Below, piece after piece: positions 1 through 7,584 of a stretch of 61,936 bases of DNA; the stretch's first letter is position 1; each line of letters opens with the position of its first letter. The DNA is from Candidatus Binataceae bacterium (GTDB lineage Bacteria; Desulfobacterota; Binatia; Binatales; Binataceae). Below the pieces are notes generated by a model, which was given only the letters and a program-made list of their open reading frames with translations, was not told where the DNA came from and searched no databases. A program made the translations under genes and the position numbers. The stretch spans positions 1 to 61,936 of the forward strand of contig DATGHL010000048.1 of the NCBI GenBank assembly GCA_035308025.1, in the 5' to 3' direction.

Positions 1-1
1 A

Positions 2-133
2 CTGCCACGCCATGAACTGAATCATGTCGTAGAGATTCCAGAATCGAGGCCAATCCGCAAAAGGACGCGCGGCGGCCCCTCGTTCGTAAGCATGGGCGAA
101 AGCTTGACAGTCTAAGTCTGATGAGTCAAGTAT
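2..133 (-). CDS. possible partial ORF running off the left edge
   Basis: The minus strand is open from the left edge to about the IS boundary. The translation has an ordinary globular composition (e.g. FADWPRFWNLYDMIQFMAWQ near the edge). No start codon or family is recognised. It could be a host gene cut by the neighbouring insertion sequence, or a chance open frame. Confidence 0.25.
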   Translation of the reverse strand, partial: MLDSSDLDCQAFAHAYERGAAARPFADWPRFWNLYDMIQFMAWQ

Positions 134-145
134 GTTCTTCCAAAC

Positions 146-170
146 TAAGGCAATGATTAACTTGACGCAC
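146..170 (+). repeat. left inverted repeat of IS
   Basis: Matches the reverse complement of 2116-2140 at 23 of 25 positions; the core reads aggcaatgatt-N-acttgacgcac. It lies 22 bp before the transposase start codon, so it may also overlap the transposase promoter region. Confidence 0.85.
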
Positions 171-192
171 AAAAACTGTTAAGATTTGCTCT

Positions 193-1137
193 ATGAAAAC
201 AGGGGTTCCAAAGACTTTACTTGATGCAGTTCGCTACTTTGCCGATCCGATTATATGTCGCGATTTTCTGGCCGCTGCGCGCTGGCCGGACGGCGTCACG
301 TGCCCGCGTAAAGGATGCGCCAGTAAGGACCATTGGTTCATCAAGACGCGTAGCCTGTGGCGCTGCAAATCTTGCAAGAAGCAATTCTCAGTCAAGGTTG
401 GTAGCATTTTTGAGGATTCGCCGCTCGGTTTAGATAAGTGGCTTCCGGCGGTCTGGATACTCACCGCGTCAAAGAAAGGATATAGCTCGCACGGCCTCGC
501 GGCTGCGATCGGCGTCTGCCAGAAAACCGCGTGGTTTATGCTGCATCGCATCCGCGCCGCGCTGAAAAATGGGAGTTTCGAGACCCCACTGTCCGGCGAG
601 GTAGAGGCCGATACCACCGGCGTCGGCGGAAAAGAGAAGAACAAACACGCCAGCAAACGGCTGCATCGTGGTACGGGCTTCGCCGGGAAGGCGATTGTAT
701 TCGGGCTGCTTTCCCGTCATGGCGAGGTACGCGCGGCGACCGTAAGCGACGAGAGCGGCCAAACCCTCCATCCGTTGATCCGCAAGAACGTAGAGAGCGG
801 TTCGGACCTTTTTACCGATGCCGCAGGCGCGTTTCGTTTCGGACTCGAAGATGAATACGCGCACGAAGTAATCAATCATGCCGAAGAGTTCGTGCGCGGC
901 CGGGTGCATACCAACGGCATTGAGAACTTCTGGAGCCTATTCAAGCGGACGGTTTATGGTACGCATCACTTTGTGATGCCGTGGCAAGTTGACCGCTATT
1001 TGGACGACGCGACTTTCCGCTACAACAATCGAAAACTGAGCGATGGTGCGCGCTTCGCGTTGGCCTGTGCGCAGGCTGATGGTCGGCGGCTGACTTGGAA
1101 GGAATTAACCGGAACCAGTAAGAGCCCAGTGAATTAG
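193..1137 (+). CDS. IS1595-family transposase (ISXO2-like DDE)
   Basis: A 314-residue transposase that catalyses cut-and-join movement of the surrounding IS. The N-terminal third has a zinc ribbon (C37, C42, C58, C61) and a helix-turn-helix region around residues 95-125. The RNase H-like catalytic triad is visible as D140 (EADTTG), D209 (LFTDAAGAF) and E244 (HTNGIENFWSLFKR), the last in the typical IS1595 signature followed by TVYGTHHF. Length is normal for the family and the frame is intact, so the protein could be active. The start ATG follows an AT-rich stretch just inside the left repeat. Confidence 0.93.
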   Translation: MKTGVPKTLLDAVRYFADPIICRDFLAAARWPDGVTCPRKGCASKDHWFIKTRSLWRCKSCKKQFSVKVGSIFEDSPLGLDKWLPAVWILTASKKGYSSHGLAAAIGVCQKTAWFMLHRIRAALKNGSFETPLSGEVEADTTGVGGKEKNKHASKRLHRGTGFAGKAIVFGLLSRHGEVRAATVSDESGQTLHPLIRKNVESGSDLFTDAAGAFRFGLEDEYAHEVINHAEEFVRGRVHTNGIENFWSLFKRTVYGTHHFVMPWQVDRYLDDATFRYNNRKLSDGARFALACAQADGRRLTWKELTGTSKSPVN

Positions 1138-1155
1138 CAACCGGAGTTTTATCAA

Positions 1156-1308
1156 ATGACTGCGTTTATTGTGCAACAGAAGGACCTTTCCAGTGAAGAG
1201 GTAAAAGAGCTTGTTTATTCATACGAAGGAAGTGAGGTAACTAATGAACTGGCATCCTTCGGCCAAATTGTTAATGGCGGAAGTACAGCAGCGCAGCAGC
1301 CAAATTGA
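1156..1308 (+). CDS. small hypothetical protein (IS passenger)
   Basis: A 50-codon ORF starts 18 nt after the transposase stop and overlaps the start of the membrane-protein gene by 65 nt in another frame. The product is acidic and partly helical (KDLSSEEVKELVYSYEG). No family is recognised. Its tight placement between two genes suggests a translated leader or coupling peptide, but a chance ORF is possible. Confidence 0.4.
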   Translation: MTAFIVQQKDLSSEEVKELVYSYEGSEVTNELASFGQIVNGGSTAAQQPN

Positions 1309-1777
1309 CTCCAAAGCTGCAATGATCCTCGGCTGGTCCACTGCGGTCCTGGCCTTTCTTCTCAATCCCCTTCGTGGGGGTGGTGTATCCGCCACGTTGA
1401 GTCTAGGGCTTAGCGTGGCGGGCGGCCTTTGCGCTTTATTCGCGGCGCTTCAAGGATACCGGGCCTTGCGTGCGCGCCAAGATTGGGAGTGTCCAAGTGA
1501 TGCCGATTGGTTCGAGAAAAGCGCGCTAATCAATGGAGACGAATTGAAGCGCTTTCATATCCGCTGTTGGCACGGAGTGCGCAAATCCCAAAATTCTTTA
1601 GCTGAGCAAAAGGGAACGCTCCTGTTGTCCGGTCAACGTTTGTTACTCTCCGCAGCAGCATTTTTGGCAGCAGGATTGGTTGCGCGGGTTCTATCTCAGT
1701 TTTTTCAGGTTTCCAGCTTGGTTGCTCTTGATGGCGATGTTTGGTCGTGGGTTGACATCGCGAGAAGGATGTTGTGA
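1244..1777 (+). CDS. membrane protein, IS passenger
   Basis: A 177-residue protein with an N-terminal amphipathic segment, two adjacent hydrophobic segments (about residues 25-42 and 48-70), a soluble middle containing EQKGTLLLSGQRL, and a C-terminal hydrophobic segment (about 130-155). The arrangement (QIDSKAAMILGW, then a hydrophobic hairpin, then a cytosolic linker and a further membrane segment) loosely recalls the Pycsar-effector/SLATT class of membrane proteins, but this is a resemblance by eye only. It lies inside the IS, downstream of the transposase in the same direction, so it is best described as a passenger of unknown role. Confidence 0.7.
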   Translation: MNWHPSAKLLMAEVQQRSSQIDSKAAMILGWSTAVLAFLLNPLRGGGVSATLSLGLSVAGGLCALFAALQGYRALRARQDWECPSDADWFEKSALINGDELKRFHIRCWHGVRKSQNSLAEQKGTLLLSGQRLLLSAAAFLAAGLVARVLSQFFQVSSLVALDGDVWSWVDIARRML

Positions 1778-1945
1778 AGGCTGGCTCGGTTCACTGCTAC
1801 CGCCTCGCTGTTGCAGGATCTGTGGAGGAGCGGGAGCAACGGGCACCACAACTACCACCGGCTTGGCCGCTTGCGCGTCTTGCTGTTGAGTTCCCTGCCC
1901 CGTACCAGCACTCGGATTCCCCGCATTTTGATCATCGTTAGCCAT
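1691..1945 (-). CDS. small low-complexity protein (uncertain)
   Basis: An 84-codon minus-strand ORF, convergent with and overlapping the end of the membrane-protein gene by 87 bp. The translation is Gln/Ala/Pro-rich with a VVVVVPVAPAPP run. An aggaga motif lies 10 nt before the ATG, which supports translation. The overlap and low complexity keep confidence low. Confidence 0.3.
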   Translation of the reverse strand: MANDDQNAGNPSAGTGQGTQQQDAQAAKPVVVVVPVAPAPPQILQQRGGSSEPSQPSQHPSRDVNPRPNIAIKSNQAGNLKKLR

Positions 1946-1961
1946 ACAGGCGGATTCTCCT

Positions 1962-2078
1962 ATGAAAAAACCCTACGGTCTCAACAAGATGAAAGTCGCG
2001 CTTCGCAAAATCGTCAGCGTTCCGAAGACCGAAGTTGACCGTCGGATCGCGGAACAGAAACGGGCCAAGAAGCGCTAA
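1962..2078 (+). CDS. small basic protein, IS passenger
   Basis: A 38-residue, Lys/Arg-rich ORF (begins MKKPYGLNKMKVALRKIV, ends KRAKKR) immediately inside the right inverted repeat. Composition is non-random and ends cleanly before the repeat, so it may be a real passenger, perhaps nucleic-acid binding by charge alone. No family recognised and no strong ribosome binding site. Confidence 0.4.
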   Translation: MKKPYGLNKMKVALRKIVSVPKTEVDRRIAEQKRAKKR

Positions 2079-2115
2079 CCGTCATGGTTGAGCCGAGCCT
2101 ATGCGAAACTGAATT

Positions 2116-2140
2116 GTGCGTCAAGTCAATCATTGCCTAA
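2116..2140 (-). repeat. right inverted repeat of IS
   Basis: Inverted partner of 146-170 (23 of 25 matches). It lies 37 nt after the last small ORF. The sequence just outside (to about 2153) continues in a way typical of an IS1595 tip but has no good counterpart on the left. Confidence 0.85.
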
Positions 2141-2294
2141 ACTGACAGCACCCGCCGATGCGAGGTATTTGCCCCTCACCGCAGGAAGGCGCTATATGAA
2201 AGGATCGGTTTCGCGATAAACCGGGTTGCCACGACGGCTAAACGCAAAACCGGTGAAAAAGTAAAAAAGTCGAAAAAGCCCAAGGAGACGCGTC

Positions 2295-3350
2295 ATGAGA
2301 GCAGCAGTAATGGAGGCGGTGCGCAAACCGCTGGTCGTCAAGGAAGTCCCCGATCCTAAGTGCCCTCCCGATGGGGTTATCCTGCGGGCCGAGGCTGAGG
2401 GCGTCTGCCGATCGGATTGGCACGCCTGGTCGGGTGACTGGACCTGGGTGGGGCTCGCGCCGGCGCTGCCGCTGGTGATGGGCCATGAATTCTGCGGCGT
2501 CGTCGAGGAAGTCAGCAAGAGCATCAAGAATTTCAAAAAGGGTGACCGCGTGCTGGTGCCCTTCAGCCAGGGCGACGGCATCTGCGAGTATTGCCGCAAC
2601 GGTCAGTCGCACGTCTGCGCGAATCCGCAGCTCCCGGGCTTCTCCTATTGGGGCGGCTATGGCCGTTACGTCGGCGTACCCAACGCCGATCTCAACCTCG
2701 TGCCGATGCCGGACGATGTCGGCTTCCTCGAAGGCGCGTCGATGGGCTGCCGCTTCATGACCTCCTACCACGGGATCGTTGATCGCGCGCAGGTCCGCCC
2801 CGGCGAATGGGTTGCGGTTCACGGCTGTGGCGGTATCGGCCTCTCGGCGATCCACATCGCCGCCGCGATCGGCGCCAATGTCATCGCAGTCGATCTTGAT
2901 GACCGCAAGCTCGAGCTGGCCAAAAAGGTCGGCGCGCAACATATCGTCAACGCGAAGCGCAATGAAGACCCGGCCGCCGCGATCTTCGACATCACCAAGG
3001 GCGGCGCGCACGTCTCGGTGGACGCGCTGGGCATCGCCACCACCTGCCGCAACTCAATCATGAGTCTGCGCAAACAGGGCCGCGCGCTCCAGATCGGACT
3101 CACGACGCAAGCCGAAAAGGGCGAGGTTTCGTTGCCGATCGACCGCATGGTCGTGATGGAGTTGCAGCTCATCGCGTCGCTCGGGATGCCGGCGTCGCAC
3201 TATCCGGGCATGCTCCAGATGGTCAACGCAAAGAAGCTCGATCCCAAATCCATGATTACCGAGACCGTCAGCCTGGACGGCGCCAACCGGGTCCTCGAAG
3301 AGATGACCACGTTCCAGAACGTCGGCGTCTCGATCATCGACAAGTACTGA
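2295..3350 (+). CDS. zinc-dependent alcohol dehydrogenase family protein
   Basis: A 351-residue MDR-superfamily dehydrogenase, expected to oxidise an alcohol or reduce an aldehyde/ketone with NAD(P). Catalytic zinc ligands are visible at C38 (GVCRSDWH), H64 and E65 (GHEFCG). The structural zinc lobe keeps C97, C100 and C108, but the position three residues before C97 is Asp94 instead of Cys. The Rossmann fold follows (HGCGGIGLSAI, then an acidic VDLDDRK end of strand 2, which favours NAD over NADP). A good aaggaga site precedes the ATG. The gene stands alone and ends at a terminator. Substrate is not predictable. Confidence 0.9.
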   Translation: MRAAVMEAVRKPLVVKEVPDPKCPPDGVILRAEAEGVCRSDWHAWSGDWTWVGLAPALPLVMGHEFCGVVEEVSKSIKNFKKGDRVLVPFSQGDGICEYCRNGQSHVCANPQLPGFSYWGGYGRYVGVPNADLNLVPMPDDVGFLEGASMGCRFMTSYHGIVDRAQVRPGEWVAVHGCGGIGLSAIHIAAAIGANVIAVDLDDRKLELAKKVGAQHIVNAKRNEDPAAAIFDITKGGAHVSVDALGIATTCRNSIMSLRKQGRALQIGLTTQAEKGEVSLPIDRMVVMELQLIASLGMPASHYPGMLQMVNAKKLDPKSMITETVSLDGANRVLEEMTTFQNVGVSIIDKY

Positions 3351-3375
3351 CCGCGCAACTCTTGCGATTCGCAAA

Positions 3376-3405
3376 GAAGGCTCGCCCGCGCGGGCCTTCC
3401 TTTTT
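3376..3405 (+). terminator. intrinsic terminator after the alcohol dehydrogenase
   Basis: The stem gaaggc/gccttc encloses a GC-rich, self-complementary loop and is followed by ttttt at 3401-3405. It lies 26 bp after the dehydrogenase stop. Confidence 0.75.
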
Positions 3406-3495
3406 GGCTCTCTGCCTCTCAATGACTCGGGCTCGTGCCTTTCCGATCAAGAATCCTCGGCTCAATCAGCGGCGGCTTTTTGCTATCATCCGCCG

Positions 3496-4998
3496 ATGCC
3501 GCTTTCCTGGAATGAAATCCGTGATCGCGCGATTCGCTTTTCAAAGGAATGGACCGGAGCGAAGCGTGAACAGGCTGAAAAGCAGACCTTCTGGAACGAA
3601 TTCTTCAATGTTTTCGGCATCCGCCGCCGCACAGTCGCCAGCTTTGAGGAGCCGGTCAGGAAAATCTCCGGCGACTTCGGCTTCATCGATCTGTTCTGGC
3701 CCGCGGTCGTGCTGGTCGAGCACAAGAGCTTCGGCAAAGACCTCGGTCGGGCGGAGTCGCAGGCGTTCCGTTATATCCAAGACCTTGCGCGCGAGGGGCG
3801 CGCCGATGAAAGTCCGCGCTACGTAATCGTTTCGGATTTCGCGCGCCTCACGCTGCACGATCTCGAGCCTGGCGAGCAAAGCGCCGCGCGGCTCGAATTT
3901 CCGCTGGCCGACTTTCACCAGCACATTCGTTCCTTCGCGTTCCTCGCAGGTTACCAGCAGCACAAGTTCGCGGATCAAGACCCGATCAACCTGCGCGCGG
4001 TCGAGATCCTGGGCAATCTGCACGACACGCTCGAAGCCGGCGGCTACTCCGGCCATCGCCTCGAACGCTTCCTCGTACGCATCCTCTTTTGCCTCTTCGG
4101 CCAGGACACGGGGATTTTTGAGCGCGAATCGTTCACGCTTTATCTAAAGAACCGCGCTGCCGAGGATGGCTCGGACCTCGGTCCGCACCTTGCGCGCCTT
4201 TTCGACGTCTTGAATACGCCGCCGGAACAGCGGCAGAAAAACCTCGACGAAGACCTCGCTTCCTTCCGATGGGTTAACGGGGAGCTCTTTGCTGAAAATC
4301 TGGGTTTTGCTGATTTCAATAGCGACACGCGGAAAGCCCTGATTGCTTGCACACATTTCGACTGGTCGCGCATCTCGCCGGCGATTTTCGGTTCGCTGTT
4401 TCAGGCGGTGATGGAGCCGAAGAAGCGGCGGCAAATTGGCGGACACTACACCAGCGAGCGCGACATACTCAAGGTCATCCGCTCGCTGTTCCTCGACGAT
4501 CTGCACGCTGAATTCGAACGCGTCAAGAACAGCAAGGCGGAACTGAAACGTTTCCACCAGAAGATCGCGCGGCTGCGCTTTCTCGACCCAGCGTGCGGCT
4601 GCGGCAATTTCCTGGTAATCACTTACCGCGAATTGCGTTTGCTGGAAATCGAAATCTTGAAGCTGCTCTACGGCACGCAGCGGGAACTAGATGGAATCCA
4701 GCATCCCTCCCGCATCGATGTAGACGCCTTTTACGGCATCGAGATCAGCGAGTGGCCCGCGCGCATCGCGGAAGTCGCGATGTGGCTGATGGACCATCAA
4801 ATGAATATCTGGCTGTCGGAAGCTTTCGGCAGTACTTCGTGCGGCTGCCGCTCAGGAAATCGCCGACGATCGTCTGCGACAATGCGCTCCGCCGCGATTG
4901 GAAGAAAATCCTCCCGCCCGAACGATGCAGTTATGTGCTCGGCAACCCGCCGTTTGTGGGAAAAAAGGAGCAGACGGACGGACAAAAGAGCGACATGA
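3496..4998 (+). CDS. MmeI-type restriction-modification enzyme, N-terminal part (frameshifted)
   Basis: First part of a type IIL (MmeI-like) enzyme that combines endonuclease, adenine methyltransferase and target recognition in one chain. The N-terminal nuclease domain shows the GFIDLFWP...VEHKS arrangement of a D-ExK nuclease (about residues 54-76). A helical spacer follows, then the start of the methyltransferase with motif I DPACGCGNFL (about residue 370). Codons after 4830 leave the family: the conserved MDHQMN-LSEAFG run should continue as QYFVRLPL, which is read in the next frame. A single missing base at 4830/4831 explains this. No partner R, M or S gene is adjacent, as expected for this class. 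Only the segment up to about 4830 is genuine. Confidence 0.85.
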   Translation: MPLSWNEIRDRAIRFSKEWTGAKREQAEKQTFWNEFFNVFGIRRRTVASFEEPVRKISGDFGFIDLFWPAVVLVEHKSFGKDLGRAESQAFRYIQDLAREGRADESPRYVIVSDFARLTLHDLEPGEQSAARLEFPLADFHQHIRSFAFLAGYQQHKFADQDPINLRAVEILGNLHDTLEAGGYSGHRLERFLVRILFCLFGQDTGIFERESFTLYLKNRAAEDGSDLGPHLARLFDVLNTPPEQRQKNLDEDLASFRWVNGELFAENLGFADFNSDTRKALIACTHFDWSRISPAIFGSLFQAVMEPKKRRQIGGHYTSERDILKVIRSLFLDDLHAEFERVKNSKAELKRFHQKIARLRFLDPACGCGNFLVITYRELRLLEIEILKLLYGTQRELDGIQHPSRIDVDAFYGIEISEWPARIAEVAMWLMDHQMNIWLSEAFGSTSCGCRSGNRRRSSATMRSAAIGRKSSRPNDAVMCSATRRLWEKRSRRTDKRAT

Positions 4999-6338
4999 AG
5001 CTGATTTTTAGTAACGTAAGTGGAGCGGGCGTTCTAGACTATGTATGCGCCTGGTACGTAAAGGCTGGCGATTACGTCAAGGGAACGCGAATCAAAGTGG
5101 CGTTCGTCTCCACGAACTCAATAACGCAGGGCGAACAGGTCGGTATCCTCTGGGACGAGCTTTTCAAGCGATTTCACCTGGAAATACATTTTGCTCATCG
5201 CACTTTTGCATGGCAGAGCGAAGCCCGCGGCAATGCTCATGTGCACGTCGTGATTATCGGCTTTTCGTCTTTTGCAGCAGCGTCGCGAACTCTCTTCGAC
5301 TACCACGACCTGAAAGGCGAGCCAGTCGCTTTTCCTGCGAAGAACATCAATCCCTATCTCGCGGACGCGCCCGACACTCTAATCCTGAAGCGTGGAAGCC
5401 AGGTAAGTAGCGGTCCCGCAATTAGTTACGGGAGCATGGCGAACGACCGGCGAAAGACGGACAAAGGGCTGGGCAACCTTATCCTCGATGCGGAATCTCG
5501 CGCGAGACTTTTGACGGAGAGTCTCGCTATTGCTCCTTGCATCCGACGTTTTGTTGGCAGCGAGGAGTTTCTCAACGGCACACAACGATGGTGCTTGTGG
5601 CTGGTCGACGCTGAGCCTGCGATCCTTCGCGCCAGTCCTAGCGTGCGAAGACGTATAGACGCAGTGCGAGAGGCGCGCCTTGACAGCGGACGCGCGGAAA
5701 CCCGGCGCCTTGCGGCAACCCCGCAACTGTTTGGCGAGATTCGGCAACCCGACACGCCTTACCTGCTAATTCCCAAGGTGTCTTCGGAGACGCGGCCATA
5801 CATGCCGGTCGGCTTCATGAGCCCCAGTGTTATCGCCAACGGCAGCGCACTCATCATCCCAGAAGCAACGCTCTACCACTTGGGCGTTTTGGCCTCACGA
5901 ATGCACATGGCTTGGATGCGCCAGGTCTGCGGTCGAATGAAGAGCGATTATCAGTATTCGAGTCAGATCGTTTACAACAACTATCCGTGGCCCGAAGCTC
6001 CGAGCGACGGACTGCGCGCCGCGGTGGAAGCCGCCGCGCAGGCGGTGCTCGATACGCGCAAAGCCTTTCCGGGCGCGACGCTCGCCGACCTTTACGACCC
6101 GCTCGCGATGCCGCCGGCGCTCGTCAAAGCCCACGCCGAACTGGATCGCGCGGTCGAACGTTGTTACCGCTCGCAGCCCTTCGACAGCGATCGTCATCGG
6201 GTCGAGTACCTTTTCGGACTATACGAAAAGTTGACCGCGCCGCTCATGGCGCCCAACAGGAAAGGCTGCCGAAAAGTCCGGAAGCAAACGCGCGGCAAAC
6301 CGGAACTCAGGGATGAAAAGCTTCCCTCCGCAAAGTAA
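4830..6338 (+). CDS. MmeI-type restriction-modification enzyme, C-terminal part (frameshifted)
   Basis: Continuation of the preceding enzyme in another frame; this frame is open back to 4593, but family sequence starts at 4830 (QYFVRLPLRKSPTIVCDNAL). It holds methyltransferase motif IV (LGNPPFVGKKEQTD), the N6-adenine type signature, then the target-recognition domain (including WMRQVCGRMKSDYQYSSQIVYNNYPWP) and the C-terminal helical domain (YDPLAMPPALVKAH...LDRAVE). Joined with the first part the protein would be about 947 residues, close to the roughly 920 of MmeI. Whether the break is a sequencing error, phase variation or a null mutation cannot be told from one copy. Confidence 0.85.
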   Translation, partial: QYFVRLPLRKSPTIVCDNALRRDWKKILPPERCSYVLGNPPFVGKKEQTDGQKSDMKLIFSNVSGAGVLDYVCAWYVKAGDYVKGTRIKVAFVSTNSITQGEQVGILWDELFKRFHLEIHFAHRTFAWQSEARGNAHVHVVIIGFSSFAAASRTLFDYHDLKGEPVAFPAKNINPYLADAPDTLILKRGSQVSSGPAISYGSMANDRRKTDKGLGNLILDAESRARLLTESLAIAPCIRRFVGSEEFLNGTQRWCLWLVDAEPAILRASPSVRRRIDAVREARLDSGRAETRRLAATPQLFGEIRQPDTPYLLIPKVSSETRPYMPVGFMSPSVIANGSALIIPEATLYHLGVLASRMHMAWMRQVCGRMKSDYQYSSQIVYNNYPWPEAPSDGLRAAVEAAAQAVLDTRKAFPGATLADLYDPLAMPPALVKAHAELDRAVERCYRSQPFDSDRHRVEYLFGLYEKLTAPLMAPNRKGCRKVRKQTRGKPELRDEKLPSAK

Positions 6339-6402
6339 ATCTGTGCGAAGGTCTGACATGGTACATTCGTCAGGTCTGTTACCCGACCCAAGGTTTCCGC
6401 CT

Positions 6403-7383
6403 ATGAAAGCGATTCTTATCGATCAGCCCGGCGACGAAAACGTTCTCAAACTCGGCGACGCTCCCGAGCCCGTCGCTGGTCCCGCTGACCTGCTGATCAA
6501 GGTGACTCACGCCGCCCTGAATCGCGCCGACGTGATGCAGCGGCAGGGCTTTTATCCGCCGCCACCCGGGGCCTCGCCGATCCTTGGTCTCGAATGCGCC
6601 GGCGAAGTCGTCGGGGTCGGCGCAGAGGTCAGCGGCTGGCGCGTCGGCGATCGCGCTATGGCCTTACTGGCGGGCGGCGGCTACGCCGAGTTGGCGGTCG
6701 TCCATCACGGTTCCGCGATGCACGTGCCGGACTCGCTCAGCGATGCCGAGGCGGCCGCGTTACCTGAAGTTTTTCTCACCGCCTTTCTGAATCTTTTCAT
6801 GCTGGCTGAGGTCCGCCGCGGCGATCACGTGCTGATTCACGGCGGCGGCGGCGGCGTCGGCACGGCCGCGATTCAATTACTGCGCGAAGCGGGAGCGCGC
6901 GCGATCGTCACCGCGGGTTCCGACGCCAAATGCGAGCAATGCCTCCGCTTCGGCGCCGATCTCGCAATCAATTATAATTCCGGACCCTTCGCGCCGCAGG
7001 TCAAGGCCGCCACCAACGAGCGCGGCGTCGACGTCATCCTCGACAGTATTGGCGCGGCTTATCTGGCGCAAAACCTCGACGCCCTTGCCCACGGCGGGCG
7101 GTTGATTCTGATCGGCCTGATGAAAGGGGCAAAGACCGAGATCGAGCTCACTCCAGTCCTGCGCCGCCATCTGCGGATCATCGGCTCGACCCTGCGCACG
7201 CGTCCGGTGGCCGAGAAGGCCGCGATCGTTGACGCCTTTCTCGCGCGCTTCGGCGAGGCGTTAATCGCGGGACGGCTCCGCCCGCCCATCCATCAGGTCC
7301 TGCCGCTCGCGGCCGCCGCCGAGGGCCATCGCATGATGCAGGCGAGCGAGCACTTCGGCAAAATCGTCCTGCACGTTGCATGA
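6403..7383 (+). CDS. NAD(P)H:quinone oxidoreductase, PIG3 family
   Basis: A 326-residue zinc-free MDR protein of the quinone reductase/TP53I3 type, reducing quinones with NADPH in the cytosol. The start at 6403 gives the canonical MKAILIDQPG beginning; the frame opens 90 nt earlier without family sequence. Landmarks are LNRADVMQRQGFYPPPPGA, the GDRAMALLAGGGYAEL strand, the nucleotide-binding HGGGGGVGTAAIQL and the FGADLAINY segment. Zinc ligands are absent, as expected. Followed by a terminator-like hairpin shared with the convergent gene. Confidence 0.9.
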   Translation: MKAILIDQPGDENVLKLGDAPEPVAGPADLLIKVTHAALNRADVMQRQGFYPPPPGASPILGLECAGEVVGVGAEVSGWRVGDRAMALLAGGGYAELAVVHHGSAMHVPDSLSDAEAAALPEVFLTAFLNLFMLAEVRRGDHVLIHGGGGGVGTAAIQLLREAGARAIVTAGSDAKCEQCLRFGADLAINYNSGPFAPQVKAATNERGVDVILDSIGAAYLAQNLDALAHGGRLILIGLMKGAKTEIELTPVLRRHLRIIGSTLRTRPVAEKAAIVDAFLARFGEALIAGRLRPPIHQVLPLAAAAEGHRMMQASEHFGKIVLHVA

Positions 7384-7394
7384 GTGCAAGCGCA

Positions 7395-7434
7395 CAAAAA
7401 AAGACGCCCGGGGGCGCGATGCCACCAGGCGTCT
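7395..7434 (-). terminator. intrinsic terminator for the deacetylase gene
   Basis: Read on the minus strand, agacgcc...ggcgtct forms a stem followed by an eight-T run. It lies about 150 bp beyond the stop of the minus-strand deacetylase and 12 bp after the stop of the plus-strand quinone reductase, so it could serve both. Confidence 0.7.
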
Positions 7435-7584
7435 CACAGTCAACCGCGTTCACTGCATCCACGATAACCCGCCGCCAGATCGATTTCTTGTGGTTTAGCG
7501 ACGTATTCGTATCGACGACGAATTTGGATTGCTGCGACTTTGATGGATGAGCGGCCGCGTGGTCGTGCACGTTCGGAAATTCGC

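Larger units (their letters stand above)
146..2140. mobile_element. IS1595-family insertion sequence with passenger genes
   Basis: A DDE transposase of the IS1595/ISXO2 type lies just inside the left member of a 25-bp inverted repeat; the right member lies 1.0 kb beyond the end of the transposase gene. Between transposase and right repeat are three or four short ORFs, including a membrane protein. IS1595-family elements are known to include members with passenger genes. The outer limits are uncertain: the right end may extend to about 2153 (complement reads gggtgctgtcag), while the left outer sequence has diverged. No target duplication was found by eye. Confidence 0.75.

Noticed and set aside
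234..909. Long open frames antisense to the transposase
   Set aside because: They mirror the codon pattern of the plus-strand transposase and have no family sequence.
2238..3011. 257-codon minus-strand ORF under the alcohol dehydrogenase
   Set aside because: High-GC antisense shadow; no domain, and the plus-strand gene is certain.
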